A stretch of 64,000 nucleotides of DNA from Caldora sp965222765 (GTDB taxonomy: Bacteria > Cyanobacteriota > Cyanobacteriia > Cyanobacteriales > Coleofasciculaceae): the NCBI GenBank assembly GCA_965222765.1, contig CBDCVG010000062.1, positions 75,310 to 139,309 on the forward strand, read 5' to 3'. Below the pieces are notes generated by a model. It was not told where the DNA came from. It ran no database searches and saw nothing but the letters and a program-made list of their open reading frames with translations. Positions within the stretch are counted from its first letter, which is position 1. Every line of letters starts with the position of its first letter. This document shows positions 34,964 to 44,007 of this stretch, in pieces. The translations under genes were made by a program, and so were the position numbers.

Positions 34964-36138
34964 CTTTAAACTCAACTGATGACACGATTAATGTAGTCAT
35001 TATTGGAAATACAGGAGAAGGCAAAAGTACCTTAATTAATGCGATACTCAATCTCAATATATTAATGACTGGCGTTGGTGAGCCTGTCACGCAGGAGATC
35101 TTTTCCTACAAAGTACCCAGGAGCCAACTACGCCTCTTCGACACCAAAGGTTTCGAGATTGAGTCTTCCCAAGAGACTGTTGATACAGTTGAGCAGTTTA
35201 TCAAGGAGTCTTCACAGGATACAGATATCAACAAAAGAGTGCATTGCGTGTGGCTTTGCGTAAGCGCCCAATCGCCTAGGTGGCAAAAGGTGCAACAGAA
35301 GTTTATTAGTCTTTGCAGCGAGTTAGATATCCCTTGTATTGTCACAGTTACCCAGTCCTACGGTGACTATGAACAATACGTTGAATTCATTCAAGCTAAC
35401 GTCCCAGAAAACGTACCGGTGATTCCAGTCTTAGCGAAATCCTTAGGCTTACCTGATGGTTCCAAGATTGATGCTTGGGGTGTGGGTAATTTACTAGAGC
35501 TAACTACAACTGTGGGGAATGCTTTCAAGTTACAGATGATTCCACAGAACAAACTAGCTGAGAGTCAAGCTGCGAAAAACCAAGGTCAATTATTTCAAGT
35601 AGCTGCTGAATTAGCCAAGGTATTAAATCTGGCAGCCGATGAAAGTCTTGCAGGAAAATTAGCTGGAATTGTCAAGTTACATGCAGGCATTGCTGTTGGA
35701 AGCGCCTTTATTCCAGTACCCGGTGCGGATATTGCTGCAGCAGCGGCTAATATCTGGACAATGTACGTGCGGATTAATAAGGAACTCGAATTACCATTTG
35801 CTGAAAATCTCATCAAAAGTCTTGCAACTGGAGTCGTAACCAATCTGGGTGCTGCCGCTGCTGCATACATGGTGATTGGCAGTGCATTCAAATTGATACC
35901 TGGACTTGGTTATGTCGGTGGTGCTGCTGTAATGAGCGCAACTATTTATGGAGTTACAGTGGCATCAGGAATTATTTACATGAAAGCAGTTTCAAAATTG
36001 CTGAGTGCCAAAAATGACAGTCAGGTTAATGAAGAGAATTTGAAGACAGCGGTTGACGAAATCATGAAGGATAAGCAGTCTGTTCAAACTATGTTTAAGA
36101 CTGCTAAAGAAGGTTATAAAGAGGCAAACAATAAATAG
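34960..36138 (+). CDS. P-loop GTPase with hydrophobic C-terminal domain
   Basis: A 392-residue intact paralogue of the preceding gene; its ATG overlaps that gene's TGA (ATGA). It shows G1 IIGNTGEGKSTLINAIL, a G2-like Thr in GEPVTQEIF and G3 LFDTKGFEI. The loop at the G4 position reads TVTQSYGD and lacks the usual N/TKxD, so base specificity is uncertain. The C-terminal part (about 230-360) contains several Gly/Ala-rich hydrophobic helices (VGSAFIPVPGADIAAAAANI, LIPGLGYVGGAAVM) like the DUF697/YcjF tail of some GTPases. It is probably membrane-associated. The tandem layout suggests the two acted as a pair. Confidence 0.85.
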   Translation: MTLNSTDDTINVVIIGNTGEGKSTLINAILNLNILMTGVGEPVTQEIFSYKVPRSQLRLFDTKGFEIESSQETVDTVEQFIKESSQDTDINKRVHCVWLCVSAQSPRWQKVQQKFISLCSELDIPCIVTVTQSYGDYEQYVEFIQANVPENVPVIPVLAKSLGLPDGSKIDAWGVGNLLELTTTVGNAFKLQMIPQNKLAESQAAKNQGQLFQVAAELAKVLNLAADESLAGKLAGIVKLHAGIAVGSAFIPVPGADIAAAAANIWTMYVRINKELELPFAENLIKSLATGVVTNLGAAAAAYMVIGSAFKLIPGLGYVGGAAVMSATIYGVTVASGIIYMKAVSKLLSAKNDSQVNEENLKTAVDEIMKDKQSVQTMFKTAKEGYKEANNK

Positions 36139-36263
36139 GGCTTGCTGCATAAGTCTAGAAGCCATACCAGAAAGTGATTTCAAGTATTTTGCAAGCGAAA
36201 AAAGTGCAATGTTTTTGCATCTTTTGGCTCAAAAACCTTGCACCGCAAGTCGAAAATCCCTAA
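36136..36263 (-). mobile_element. MITE-like element, family 3, partial copy
   Basis: Begins at the GTPase stop codon with TAGGGCTTGCTGCATAAGT and contains ATCTTTTGGCTCAAAAACCT and GATTTTCGACTTGCGG in reverse. It lacks the opposite terminal repeat. Confidence 0.6.
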
Positions 36264-36268
36264 CACCT

Positions 36269-36382
36269 ATCATACTAAATCCGGTTTCCATACCCCCCTA
36301 ACACTCTATGCAACATTTAACCGTGGGTTTTGATAGCCTGATTTAGTATAAGTGGGTTTTCATAACCGGATTTATTATAAAT
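36269..36382. mobile_element. Inverted-end element ATACTAAATCCGGTT
   Basis: ATACTAAATCCGGTT on the left and AACCGGATTTATTATA on the right are inverted. A second internal pair (CTGATTTAGTATAAG) resembles the ends. The element is about 114 bp and non-coding. Confidence 0.5.
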
Positions 36383-36423
36383 CATTCCTGTTTGATCCTA
36401 TTCTTCTCCCAAATTTATTTTAC

Positions 36424-36786
36424 TCATATCGGCAATCGCCTCACCCGGAATGCTTGATCACTCACAGAAATAATTGCTCCTGCCTCCAAATCCTCTGTAC
36501 ATTGACTAATAACCTCGCTTAAACGTTGGTTAATCATCTCATAACTTTCATTACCCAATCTAAATAAAATAACACTGGGTAAGATTTCCCTACTTACTGC
36601 CAACAAATAACCAAAATCTAAATCAACTGTCAATAAGATTCGCCCTTCGTGACGAGCTTTGATGAGAATTTCATCATCGGCTAATTGTTCCAAACCCTCT
36701 TCAACTAGATGAACTGCATCATAACCAGCAACCTTGAGCCAATTAACAGTGCGTGGCGAGATACCCATATCTGCTAAAAATTTCAT
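36424..36786 (-). CDS. DUF5615 PIN-like toxin
   Basis: A complete 120-residue protein from ATG at 36786 (MKFLADMGISPRTVNWLKVA). It contains the family core GYDAVHLVEEGLEQLADDEI and GRILLTVDLDFGYLLAVS, with the PIN-like acidic residues in FLAD and TVDLDFG, and ends RVRRLPI. Its ATG overlaps the antitoxin stop (ATGA). With the DUF433 gene it forms an intact toxin-antitoxin module, in contrast to the deleted relative at 7839-7961. Confidence 0.9.
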   Translation of the reverse strand: MKFLADMGISPRTVNWLKVAGYDAVHLVEEGLEQLADDEILIKARHEGRILLTVDLDFGYLLAVSREILPSVILFRLGNESYEMINQRLSEVISQCTEDLEAGAIISVSDQAFRVRRLPI

Positions 36787-37025
36787 CCTGCTTTCTCGCC
36801 GACGATGGGAAAAACCTGCTCTCGCGCCAACCATGCAGCATAGAGCAAGGACTGTTGAATATCTTCTACTTCTAAATAAGGATAATCTTCGATAATTTCC
36901 TCTACTGTTTTACCATTTGCCACTAAATTTAAAATCAACGAAACTGGAACGCGCATTCCCCGAATACAAGCTTGTCCAGCCATGATGCGCGGATTAAATG
37001 TAATTCTGTCTAAATCTAACATCAA
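36783..37025 (-). CDS. DUF433 antitoxin
   Basis: An 80-residue DUF433 protein: RITFNPRIMAGQACIRGMRV, SLILNLVANGKTVEEIIEDY and YLEVEDIQQSLLYAAWLA. The helix-turn-helix unit represses the operon and neutralises the downstream DUF5615 toxin, with which it overlaps. Confidence 0.92.
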   Translation of the reverse strand: MMLDLDRITFNPRIMAGQACIRGMRVPVSLILNLVANGKTVEEIIEDYPYLEVEDIQQSLLYAAWLAREQVFPIVGEKAG

Positions 37026-37180
37026 CTAATCCTCTAATCGGTCTCCATTGATAAAAAATTTGCCCCTGAGTTGGCATCTGAACGTATCTCTCCTATGGCA
37101 CTCTTCTCATTTTATCTTTCCATCAAAGAGCGATCGCAGAGAGCTCAGACAAATTTGATCGCTTATCGCCGTAGGGGCGC

Positions 37181-37305
37181 ACCGACGTGCGCCCTTACAC
37201 CGACGTGCGCCCTTACACCGACGTGCGCCCTTACACCGACGTGCGCCCTTACACCGACGTGCGCCCTTACACCCAAGTGCATCCTTACACCCAAGTGCAC
37301 CTTCA
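37181..37305. repeat. 18-bp tandem repeat ACCGACGTGCGCCCTTAC
   Basis: Five near-identical copies of ACCGACGTGCGCCCTTAC are followed by two degenerate CCCAAGTGCATCCTTACA-type copies. It follows a GTAGGGGCGC motif common in cyanobacterial dispersed repeats. Direct copies abut without spacers, so it is not CRISPR. It fills most of the 414-bp space before the nuclease gene. Confidence 0.9.
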
Positions 37306-37439
37306 ACTTAAATCTATAATCGATTTGTTGAGAATCAACAAACATTGTCGATTCTCAATAAGTCATTCAACTTTATCCTTGAATCATTAGAGTCAAATCT
37401 GTCACAATAGATTAAGTAGATCTTCCCCTTGATGCTGTT

Positions 37440-38426
37440 ATGCCCCAAACACACATCAGATTTGATTGGGCCATTAAAAAATTACTCAGAAACAAAGCTA
37501 ATTATGTAGTTTTGGCAGGCTTCCTCAGTGAGCTATTGGGCAAACAAATCAAGATACAATCCATACTCGAAAGTGAAAGCAATCAACAAGCAGAGGATGA
37601 CAAGCTCAATCGAGTCGATATTCTGGCAGAAAATGACCAAGGTGAATTGATTCTCATTGAAGTGCAAAACAATACAGAGCAAGATTATTTTCATCGAATG
37701 CTCTACGGCACAGCAAAATTAATAACTGACTTCCTGGAAAAAGGAGAGCCTTACGGTAAAGTTAAAAAAGTCTATTCAGTGAATATAGTCTACTTTTCTC
37801 TGGGACAGGGAGATGATTATATTTACCAAGGAAAACTCGATTTTCATGGTCTGCACTTGAAAGACTCTTTAAAGCCATCAATAAATCAGAAGAAGCTGTT
37901 TAATATCAAAAAAGTATCTGAGATTTTTCCCGAATATTATGTGATTAAAGTCAACAACTTTAACGATGTGGCTAAGGATACCTTAGATGAATGGATATAT
38001 TTTCTAAAAAAGAGCCAAATAAAAGAGGAATTTACAGCTCAAGGCTTAGCGGAAGCGAAGGAAAATTTACTAGTAGATAGCTTGAGTGAAGAAGAAAGAG
38101 CAAACTACCTGAGATATATGGAGAATAGGCGCTATGAAGTCAGCATAATCGAAGGTTCGCGCTCCGAGGGAAGATTGGAGGGTATCGAAGAAGGTATCAA
38201 ACAGGGTATCGAGCAAGGTAAACAACAAGGTATCGAAGAAGGTATCAAGCAGGGTATCGAGCAGGGTAAACAACAGGGTATCGAGCAGGGTAAACAACAG
38301 GGTATCGAGCAAGGTAAACAGCAGGAAAAGGTTAATGTAGCCAGAACATTTAAACAGAAAGGAATAGATATTGAGACAATCGCAGAAGCAACAGGACTCA
38401 CTAGAACAGAGATTGAGGAACTCTAG
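37440..38426 (+). CDS. Rpn-family PD-(D/E)XK nuclease/transposase-like
   Basis: A 328-residue protein of the Rpn/PDDEXK transposase-like family (recombination-promoting nuclease). The N-terminus FDWAIKKLLRNKANYVVLAG is typical. The catalytic strand pair reads NRVDILAENDQ and LILIEVQNN (Asp and ExQ), followed by FHRMLYGTAKL. Residues about 245-300 are a Gly-Ile-Glu-Gln-Gly-Lys-Gln-Gln repeat, a known variable feature of this family that probably forms a helix. The tail TFKQKGIDIETIAEATGL resembles a DNA-binding end. It stands alone. Confidence 0.9.
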   Translation: MPQTHIRFDWAIKKLLRNKANYVVLAGFLSELLGKQIKIQSILESESNQQAEDDKLNRVDILAENDQGELILIEVQNNTEQDYFHRMLYGTAKLITDFLEKGEPYGKVKKVYSVNIVYFSLGQGDDYIYQGKLDFHGLHLKDSLKPSINQKKLFNIKKVSEIFPEYYVIKVNNFNDVAKDTLDEWIYFLKKSQIKEEFTAQGLAEAKENLLVDSLSEEERANYLRYMENRRYEVSIIEGSRSEGRLEGIEEGIKQGIEQGKQQGIEEGIKQGIEQGKQQGIEQGKQQGIEQGKQQEKVNVARTFKQKGIDIETIAEATGLTRTEIEEL

Positions 38427-38586
38427 TGTTTCTAGATGCTAATCCTCCGATGCAAGCAATGGTGAGTAATCCCTACTAAAGCGATCTTACGCTCGCACTA
38501 CATTCTTAAATTCTAAATTCTAAATTCCCCAACCGGTTTCTAAGCCACCAAATTAGCTGTGCCACGCTCACCCCTTGAGGGCAAGT

Positions 38587-38609
38587 AGAGACGCGCCAAG
38601 GCGCGTCTC
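38587..38609. repeat. Palindrome AGAGACGCGCC-A-AGGCGCGTCTC
   Basis: A near-perfect 10-bp stem, GAGACGCGCC with GGCGCGTCTC, of the REP-like type common between cyanobacterial genes. It lies between the Rpn gene and the convergent His-rich gene; it could also act in termination. Confidence 0.55.
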
Positions 38610-38679
38610 AGGGATTTTCGCAATTTGCTCAAAACGGGGGTGGCTCTCCCCGGATTTGGTATCAGCCCCTACTTTTCGT

Positions 38680-39222
38680 TTATCGCCCCAAGCGAATTGT
38701 TACTCCAGGGGAATCAAAGATTAATCGTGAACCACCGTGTCTCCTTCTGTTATATCTTGGAGAATGGGGAAACTTTCTTCTCACTCGATTGTAGCGGTCA
38801 TAGTAATAGGGCGAGTTGCCACGATGATAACCATGATCTACCACTCGGTTGTAGCGATCATAATGATAAGGTCCTCCTGAATAGGGATGGTTTCGAGTTC
38901 TTACTTGGTGGTGATGACTGTGAGAATGGGATGATCCTGAATGATGATGATGATCATGATCCACTACTCGATCGTAGCGATCATAAGGATAGGATGATCT
39001 TGGAGCAGGATAGCTATAGGTAGAACGAACCCGCCTAGGAATGGAAATCGTTCTGCGGTAGGTATAACCATCATAGTGTTGTGACTGAGCAAGGGATGGT
39101 TTAGTCTCCATTGCTATTCCTAAGGCAGTCAGTAGAGCAACTCCCATAGTCAAGGGGGTGAGAGTTTTAGTCAGCTTAAACCGATGCCAAAAATTTTGTC
39201 GAGATGGAGATGTTGAGAGCAT
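38680..39222 (-). CDS. Secreted His/Tyr/Arg-rich protein
   Basis: A 180-residue protein with a signal peptide (LTMGVALLTALGIAMETKPSLA, cut near LAQSQ). The mature part is a repeat of YDRYNRVVDH blocks (three copies), separated by His-rich tracts (DHDHHHHSGSSHSHSHHH), and ends GGSRLIFDSPGVTIRLGR. The density of His suggests metal binding, but no family is recognised. Exported location inferred. Confidence 0.6.
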   Translation of the reverse strand: MLSTSPSRQNFWHRFKLTKTLTPLTMGVALLTALGIAMETKPSLAQSQHYDGYTYRRTISIPRRVRSTYSYPAPRSSYPYDRYDRVVDHDHHHHSGSSHSHSHHHQVRTRNHPYSGGPYHYDRYNRVVDHGYHRGNSPYYYDRYNRVRRKFPHSPRYNRRRHGGSRLIFDSPGVTIRLGR

Positions 39223-39318
39223 AGTGTCACCTCGAAGGCTTTAGAAGAATAAGAGTAACTGACGTATTATGATAAATTTGGTTCCCAAAATTTCAGTAAG
39301 GAATTTCCCAATAAAAAA

Positions 39319-39852
39319 GTGAGTTCAGAAGAGCAAGAAAAATTCCGTATTGAGTACCAAGCAGGGAAAGCGGCATTTGAAGCCGGTGAGTATCGTATTT
39401 CGGTGCAGCGCCTTGAAGCCGCAACCGCTTTGGTAAATCGTAATTCTCGCTTAGGGGGAGAAGCACAAATTTGGTTAGTAACAGCTTATCAAGCTAACGG
39501 ACAAGCAAAAGAAGCGATCGCACTTTGTAAGGGTTTGAATAAGCATCCTGATTTAGAAACTCGCAAACAAAGTAAAAACTTACTCTACATTCTGGAAGCT
39601 CCTCAATTGGAGCGACGAGCCGAATGGATGACTCAAATTCCAGATTTAGCACAAATAGCAGACAGTGATCCTAGAGCCAGTCGTGGTAGTAGTAATTTTG
39701 CGATCGCTAACCGCAATCCCAAGGCACAATGGGAAGCAGAACCAGAACCAGTAGATCCCAGTCAGATTAACACCAAAGATAATCAATTTATATGGGTAGC
39801 TCTATTGGCGATCGTTGTGACTATGATTGGGTTAATTGGACTTGGTATCTGA
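39319..39852 (+). CDS. TPR-like protein with C-terminal membrane anchor
   Basis: A 177-residue cyanobacterial protein. Residues 10-90 have TPR-type helices (AGKAAFEAGEYRISVQRLEA, IWLVTAYQANGQAKEAIALC). A Pro/Asp-rich linker follows, then a single C-terminal transmembrane helix (WVALLAIVVTMIGLIGLGI). It starts with GTG at 39319. It could recruit partners to a membrane. Confidence 0.7.
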   Translation: MSSEEQEKFRIEYQAGKAAFEAGEYRISVQRLEAATALVNRNSRLGGEAQIWLVTAYQANGQAKEAIALCKGLNKHPDLETRKQSKNLLYILEAPQLERRAEWMTQIPDLAQIADSDPRASRGSSNFAIANRNPKAQWEAEPEPVDPSQINTKDNQFIWVALLAIVVTMIGLIGLGI

Positions 39853-39870
39853 GCTGAAGTTACTTTAATT

Positions 39871-40686
39871 CTAAATTCTAAATTCCAAATTCCCAACCCC
39901 CAGTCCCTGCTGCTGTAAACAATGAACCCCTGCTGCATCAGTGAGATTGTATTGCAAAGGGGTCACAGAAATATAGCGATCGCGAATTGCCTGAACATCT
40001 GTCGGTATTTCTGGAGGAAGATGGAGATGATCTGGTTGCTCCACATCCTCGATAGCTTCACCAACTAACCAGTAATAAGTTTTGCCTCGCGGATCAGCTC
40101 GTTTCTCAAAAGTCTCGGTATAGCGACGAATTCCTTGACGGGTGATTTTGACTCCTGCTATTTTCGACTGTGGTATTGGTGGTACATTAACATTGAGTAA
40201 CGTTGGCTCCGTTAGTGGTTGCTTGCAAATCTGGTTAACTAGGTTTTGGGCAAACATTGCTGCTACTTGAAACTCTTTGGAAGTATAGCTAGCCAGACTG
40301 AAAGCGATACTAGGAATTCCTTGAATGAACCCTTCCATCGCAGCTGAGACAGTGCCAGAGTAGAGGACATCAGTCCCTAGGTTAGAACCGTGGTTAATAC
40401 CTGCAAGCACTAAATCCGGTAAACTTTCCATTAAAGCCCATAACCCTAGTTTCACACAGTCTGAAGGAGTTCCTGAACAAGACCAAGCGGTAACTTTGGG
40501 ATGAAAAATATTATTGACAACCTCAGCACGGATGGGTTCGTGTAAAGTTAGACCATGACCTGTAGCAGAACGCTCTCGGTTGGGACAAACAACGGTGACA
40601 TCATAACCGACTTCGGCAAGAGCATCAGCGAGGCTGCGAACACCCAGAGACAAGATCCCATCATCGTTGCTGATCAGCAATTTCAT
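39871..40686 (-). CDS. surE: 5'/3'-nucleotidase SurE
   Basis: About 271 residues from ATG at 40686 (MKLLISNDDGIL), the canonical SurE start; the frame is open further upstream but without family signal. Metal-binding Asp-Asp is in SNDDG and the later Asn in AGINHGSNLGTDVLYSGTV. TVVCPNRERSATGHGLTL and WSCSGTPSDCVKLG are also typical. SurE dephosphorylates nucleoside monophosphates and short polyphosphate, mainly in stationary phase or stress. It stands alone. Confidence 0.96.
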   Translation of the reverse strand: MKLLISNDDGILSLGVRSLADALAEVGYDVTVVCPNRERSATGHGLTLHEPIRAEVVNNIFHPKVTAWSCSGTPSDCVKLGLWALMESLPDLVLAGINHGSNLGTDVLYSGTVSAAMEGFIQGIPSIAFSLASYTSKEFQVAAMFAQNLVNQICKQPLTEPTLLNVNVPPIPQSKIAGVKITRQGIRRYTETFEKRADPRGKTYYWLVGEAIEDVEQPDHLHLPPEIPTDVQAIRDRYISVTPLQYNLTDAAGVHCLQQQGLGVGNLEFRI

Positions 40687-40833
40687 GAAAAATTTCCACT
40701 GCACAAAGGAAAGTTGTTGTTCGATTGTGACATACTCCTGACGAGTTAAGCTACGCACACAGCGCGGGCTTCTGGCGGGTTAAGCTAAAGCAAGGCTTCG
40801 CTGTATTACTTTTACTTAATATCAGGTTGAGCA

Positions 40834-41187
40834 ATGCAAAATACCCGTCTCAATAATCTGTTTGGTGCTATCTTGACACGGCTAGGACTATGGTTGACTA
40901 ATCCCTGGCGACGTATCTCCTTGTCTTTGATTAGCTTCCTCTGGGGCTTTTTCCTAGGAACAGGGGTTGCCACTACTGTTGGACAAACAGCTGGTTGGGA
41001 CGTGATTGCTGCTGCGATATTAGTCCTGTTCACAGAAGTAGCTAGCAGGATTGTTTATGGTAGCAAGCGACGCACACAAACAACTGAACGCTTCAATAAA
41101 TCCTCCTGGTTGCCTGAAATAGTTAATTCTCTGAAAATTGGCTTTACTTACAGTTTGTTTGTTGAAGCGTTTAAACTTGGCTCTTGA
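40834..41187 (+). CDS. ycf20: Ycf20-like protein (DUF565)
   Basis: A 117-residue membrane protein starting MQNTRLNNLFGAILTRLGLW and carrying WRRISLSLISFLWGFFLGTG, two transmembrane helices and FGSKR-like YGSKRRTQ. This is the cyanobacterial and plastid Ycf20/DUF565 family, linked in algae to non-photochemical quenching. A thylakoid location is expected from the family. Confidence 0.85.
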   Translation: MQNTRLNNLFGAILTRLGLWLTNPWRRISLSLISFLWGFFLGTGVATTVGQTAGWDVIAAAILVLFTEVASRIVYGSKRRTQTTERFNKSSWLPEIVNSLKIGFTYSLFVEAFKLGS

Positions 41188-41259
41188 GACTTACTTCAGG
41201 AAACGCGCAGAAATAACTTACTAATTTAGAAGTTAGATAGAATTTCATTAGTGCTTCTT

Positions 41260-42168
41260 TCAATGAACTATGTGGGTATTTAAAAATTGTTTGATAGCGT
41301 CATAGATGCGCAACATTTCATTCCTGGAAAAATGACCATGACGACCACCAGGGACAGTAATTAGTTTATTAGGAACTTCTGCCTGTTCCAGTGCCTGGTG
41401 AAGCTGAACGGCATGGCTGTATGGAACTATAGGATCAGGAGAACCGTGTATGGTAATTATTGGTGGTAAATCACTTCGTACATAATTAAGAGGAGAAACA
41501 CGTTCGGCAATTTCCATGCGGTTTGTCATGCTTCCCATCCACTGTACTGCATAGGATTTTATATTTTCTCCTTCCAGCAAATCCCCCACATCGGTAATGC
41601 CATACCAGTTCACAATTGCTGCTACGTTGAGTTCTTCATTACCTGGACACTGACGATCAAGACCTGCACTTGCAGTTACCATTCCTGTAGTAAGAGCAAG
41701 ATGACCACCAGCAGAATGCCCCGAGACAACAAGTTTGTTAGCATCGAAACCATACTGCTCTGCGTTTCGGATTACCCATCGAAGAGCGCAAAGGCAGTCT
41801 TCGACAGCAGCGGGTGCAGGAGAAATATTAGCTAATCGGTATTCGACATTAACTACTGCCCAACCCATTTCGAGATAAGGTAACAAACGTAAGACACTCT
41901 CTTCTTTTACATGACCTGTCCAACCACCGCCGTGAAAGTAAATCAATGTTGGAACTGGTTCTTCAACATTTCGCGGTGCATAAACATCAAGCTTTAATTC
42001 AACATTATTCGCCTTCAGATAGTTGATATTTGGAGTAATTTTGTAATCCATATGTAAAGTGGAAGTCCATCTGGCTGTATCTGAAAGCTGCGCGAAAGCC
42101 GAGTCATTTATTATTAGCAATGGTGCAATTAAAGCAAATACAAACTTAGAATTGAATTTAAGCATCAT
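41260..42168 (-). CDS. Secreted alpha/beta-hydrolase (BD-FAE/HSL-like esterase)
   Basis: About 302 residues from the double ATG at 42168/42165 (MMLKFNSKF). A signal peptide (FVFALIAPLLIINDSAFAQ) precedes the hydrolase. The oxyanion motif YFHGGGWTG, the nucleophile GHSAGGHLA, the acid in IHGSPDPIVPY and the His in PGGRHGHFS are all visible. The 52 residues encoded upstream in frame show no family features, so the longer start at 42324 is unlikely. Related enzymes hydrolyse carbohydrate esters or carboxyl esters. It acts outside the cytoplasm. Confidence 0.88.
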   Translation of the reverse strand: MMLKFNSKFVFALIAPLLIINDSAFAQLSDTARWTSTLHMDYKITPNINYLKANNVELKLDVYAPRNVEEPVPTLIYFHGGGWTGHVKEESVLRLLPYLEMGWAVVNVEYRLANISPAPAAVEDCLCALRWVIRNAEQYGFDANKLVVSGHSAGGHLALTTGMVTASAGLDRQCPGNEELNVAAIVNWYGITDVGDLLEGENIKSYAVQWMGSMTNRMEIAERVSPLNYVRSDLPPIITIHGSPDPIVPYSHAVQLHQALEQAEVPNKLITVPGGRHGHFSRNEMLRIYDAIKQFLNTHIVH

Positions 42169-42464
42169 TGTATTCCTACATGACATTGAGCCGAGATATG
42201 TGTCATTGTAAGCACCTACAGGGTGAGCGAAAAAAAGGGTGGGGAGATAGGGAAACAAAGGAGAACTAATGATTTGAGAGGATACTTTGCTATAAATCCC
42301 ACGTAAAATTTCGTTCACCCGCACCTACACAGAATTAATTACCTACCCCTAATCTCTATAACCCTTACATTCTCAAGTTAATCTGTAACCAGCGGATTTT
42401 CATGGAGAATGGAATTATGGGATTATTCCTAACCCTAAATAGGTAAGTTATTTTTGCGCAACTC

Positions 42465-43814
42465 CTAAGGCTTCATCCGCCAACCTTTTTTAACCACCTG
42501 ACGTGTACGAGCAATCACCAAGCTATCATCAGGAACATCTTTTGTGATCACTGAGCCAGCAGCCACCGTAACATCTTCCCCTAGGGTGATTGGCGCAATC
42601 AAAACACTATTGGAACCAGTTTTTGTGCGATCGCCAATTTTGGTAGGATGTTTCTTCACTCCATCGTAGTTAGCAGTAATCGTACCACAGCCAATATTTA
42701 CCTGATTACCCAGGGTAGCATCTCCCAAATAAGATAGATGAGCTGCATTAGTGCGATCGCCTATTGTAGTCTTTTTAATTTCGACAAAATTGCCTATACG
42801 GCAGGCTTCTCCTACCTCTGCTTGACCCCGTAGATGAGCGTAGGGACCAATGCGAGTGTTATCTTTAACCACACTATCACTCACCACCGAATACAGCACT
42901 GTCACTTTCTCACCCAACTGGCTATTTTCAATTAAACTTCCTGGTCCAACTTTTGTGCCAGAGCCAATTTTGGTCTTACCTCGCAGATGAGTTTGGGGTT
43001 CGATAATTACATCTGGTTGCAATTCTACCGTGTCATCAATGGTAATACTGTCTGGGTTAATTAAAGTTACCCCTGCTTTCATCCAAGTATCTTTGACCCT
43101 GGTTTGCAAAATATCATAAGCTGTTGCTAGCTGTTTGCGGTCATTGATGCCTAGAATCTCCTGGTAGTCCTCAACATCGACTGCCATCACTGGGTCTAGG
43201 AAATTAACTACATCCGTCAGATAATATTCCTGCTGGTCATTATTCGCCTGCAATTTTGGTAGTACTTCCGCTAGTTGAGACCAGTTGAAGCAATAAACAC
43301 CTGCATTGATGCGGTGATTTTGCTTTTGAGCTGCTGTGCAGTCCCGATCCTCTATAATCTGTGTCAGCCGATTTTGGTCATCACAAAAAACGCGCCCATA
43401 ACCTTGGGGATTAGGCATTTTGGCAGTCAGGAGGGTAGCGGCATTTTGATGGGTTTGATGAGTTTCTAACAGATGCTTGATGGTGTTAGAGCGCAATAAA
43501 GGTACATCCCCATTCAAGACCAGTAAGTCTCCAGTAAAATCTTTCAGGTAGGGCAAGAGTTGTTGAACAGCATGGCCTGTTCCCAGCTGTTGTGTTTGTT
43601 CAACAAATTCTATACCAGAATAGGCTGCCAAAGATTGCTTGACCCGCTCACTTTGATAGCCAACAATTACTAGACGCCGCAAAGGTTCAACCCCTAGACA
43701 ATTTTCCAGTACTCGTTCAACCATAGAAAGTGAACCCAACTTGTGGCACACCTTAGGTAAGTCAGATTTCATCCGGGTTCCGCGTCCCGCTGCTAGAATT
43801 GCGACTGCAACCAT
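42465..43814 (-). CDS. glmU: UDP-GlcNAc pyrophosphorylase/GlcN-1-P acetyltransferase
   Basis: A 449-residue bifunctional enzyme making UDP-GlcNAc for peptidoglycan and LPS. The N-terminal uridyltransferase shows ILAAGRGTRMKSDLPKV and VLNGDVPLL and the QQLGTGHAVQ segment. The C-terminal left-handed beta-helix has hexapeptide repeats (GSGTKVGPGSLIENS, GEACRIGNFVEIKKT) and the acetyltransferase region NYDGVKKHPTKIGDRTKTGS. Length and domains are complete. Confidence 0.98.
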   Translation of the reverse strand: MVAVAILAAGRGTRMKSDLPKVCHKLGSLSMVERVLENCLGVEPLRRLVIVGYQSERVKQSLAAYSGIEFVEQTQQLGTGHAVQQLLPYLKDFTGDLLVLNGDVPLLRSNTIKHLLETHQTHQNAATLLTAKMPNPQGYGRVFCDDQNRLTQIIEDRDCTAAQKQNHRINAGVYCFNWSQLAEVLPKLQANNDQQEYYLTDVVNFLDPVMAVDVEDYQEILGINDRKQLATAYDILQTRVKDTWMKAGVTLINPDSITIDDTVELQPDVIIEPQTHLRGKTKIGSGTKVGPGSLIENSQLGEKVTVLYSVVSDSVVKDNTRIGPYAHLRGQAEVGEACRIGNFVEIKKTTIGDRTNAAHLSYLGDATLGNQVNIGCGTITANYDGVKKHPTKIGDRTKTGSNSVLIAPITLGEDVTVAAGSVITKDVPDDSLVIARTRQVVKKGWRMKP

Positions 43815-44007
43815 AATTAGCTATCAGTTTTCAGCTACGAGTTTTCAAAGTTTTGTCCACTGAATAATAGCACTTGGTGTAGGGGCAACGATAAGCAGAC
43901 GCATCAGACGCATCAGATGCGGAATACCAGTTAAATGCATAGGATATGACTTTCATTAGCAAAGTTGCTTTAATAGAAGTAAGTTAATACTTAAAAATTA
44001 AAAATTT

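Noticed and set aside
37181..37305. Tandem 18-bp units considered as CRISPR
   Set aside because: No spacers between units and no cas genes in the window.
37163..37390. Frames encoding CALTPT, GVRAHV or DVRPYT repeats
   Set aside because: All are readings of the 18-bp tandem array in different frames; no start context or similarity.
38070..38401. Minus-strand frames with LLFTLLDTLLDT and CCLPCSIP repeats
   Set aside because: Antisense of the Gly-Gln-Lys repeat in the Rpn gene; repeat artefacts.
42169..42324. N-terminal extension of the BD-FAE-like esterase
   Set aside because: Would bury the signal peptide behind 52 residues; the ATG pair at 42168/42165 fits better.
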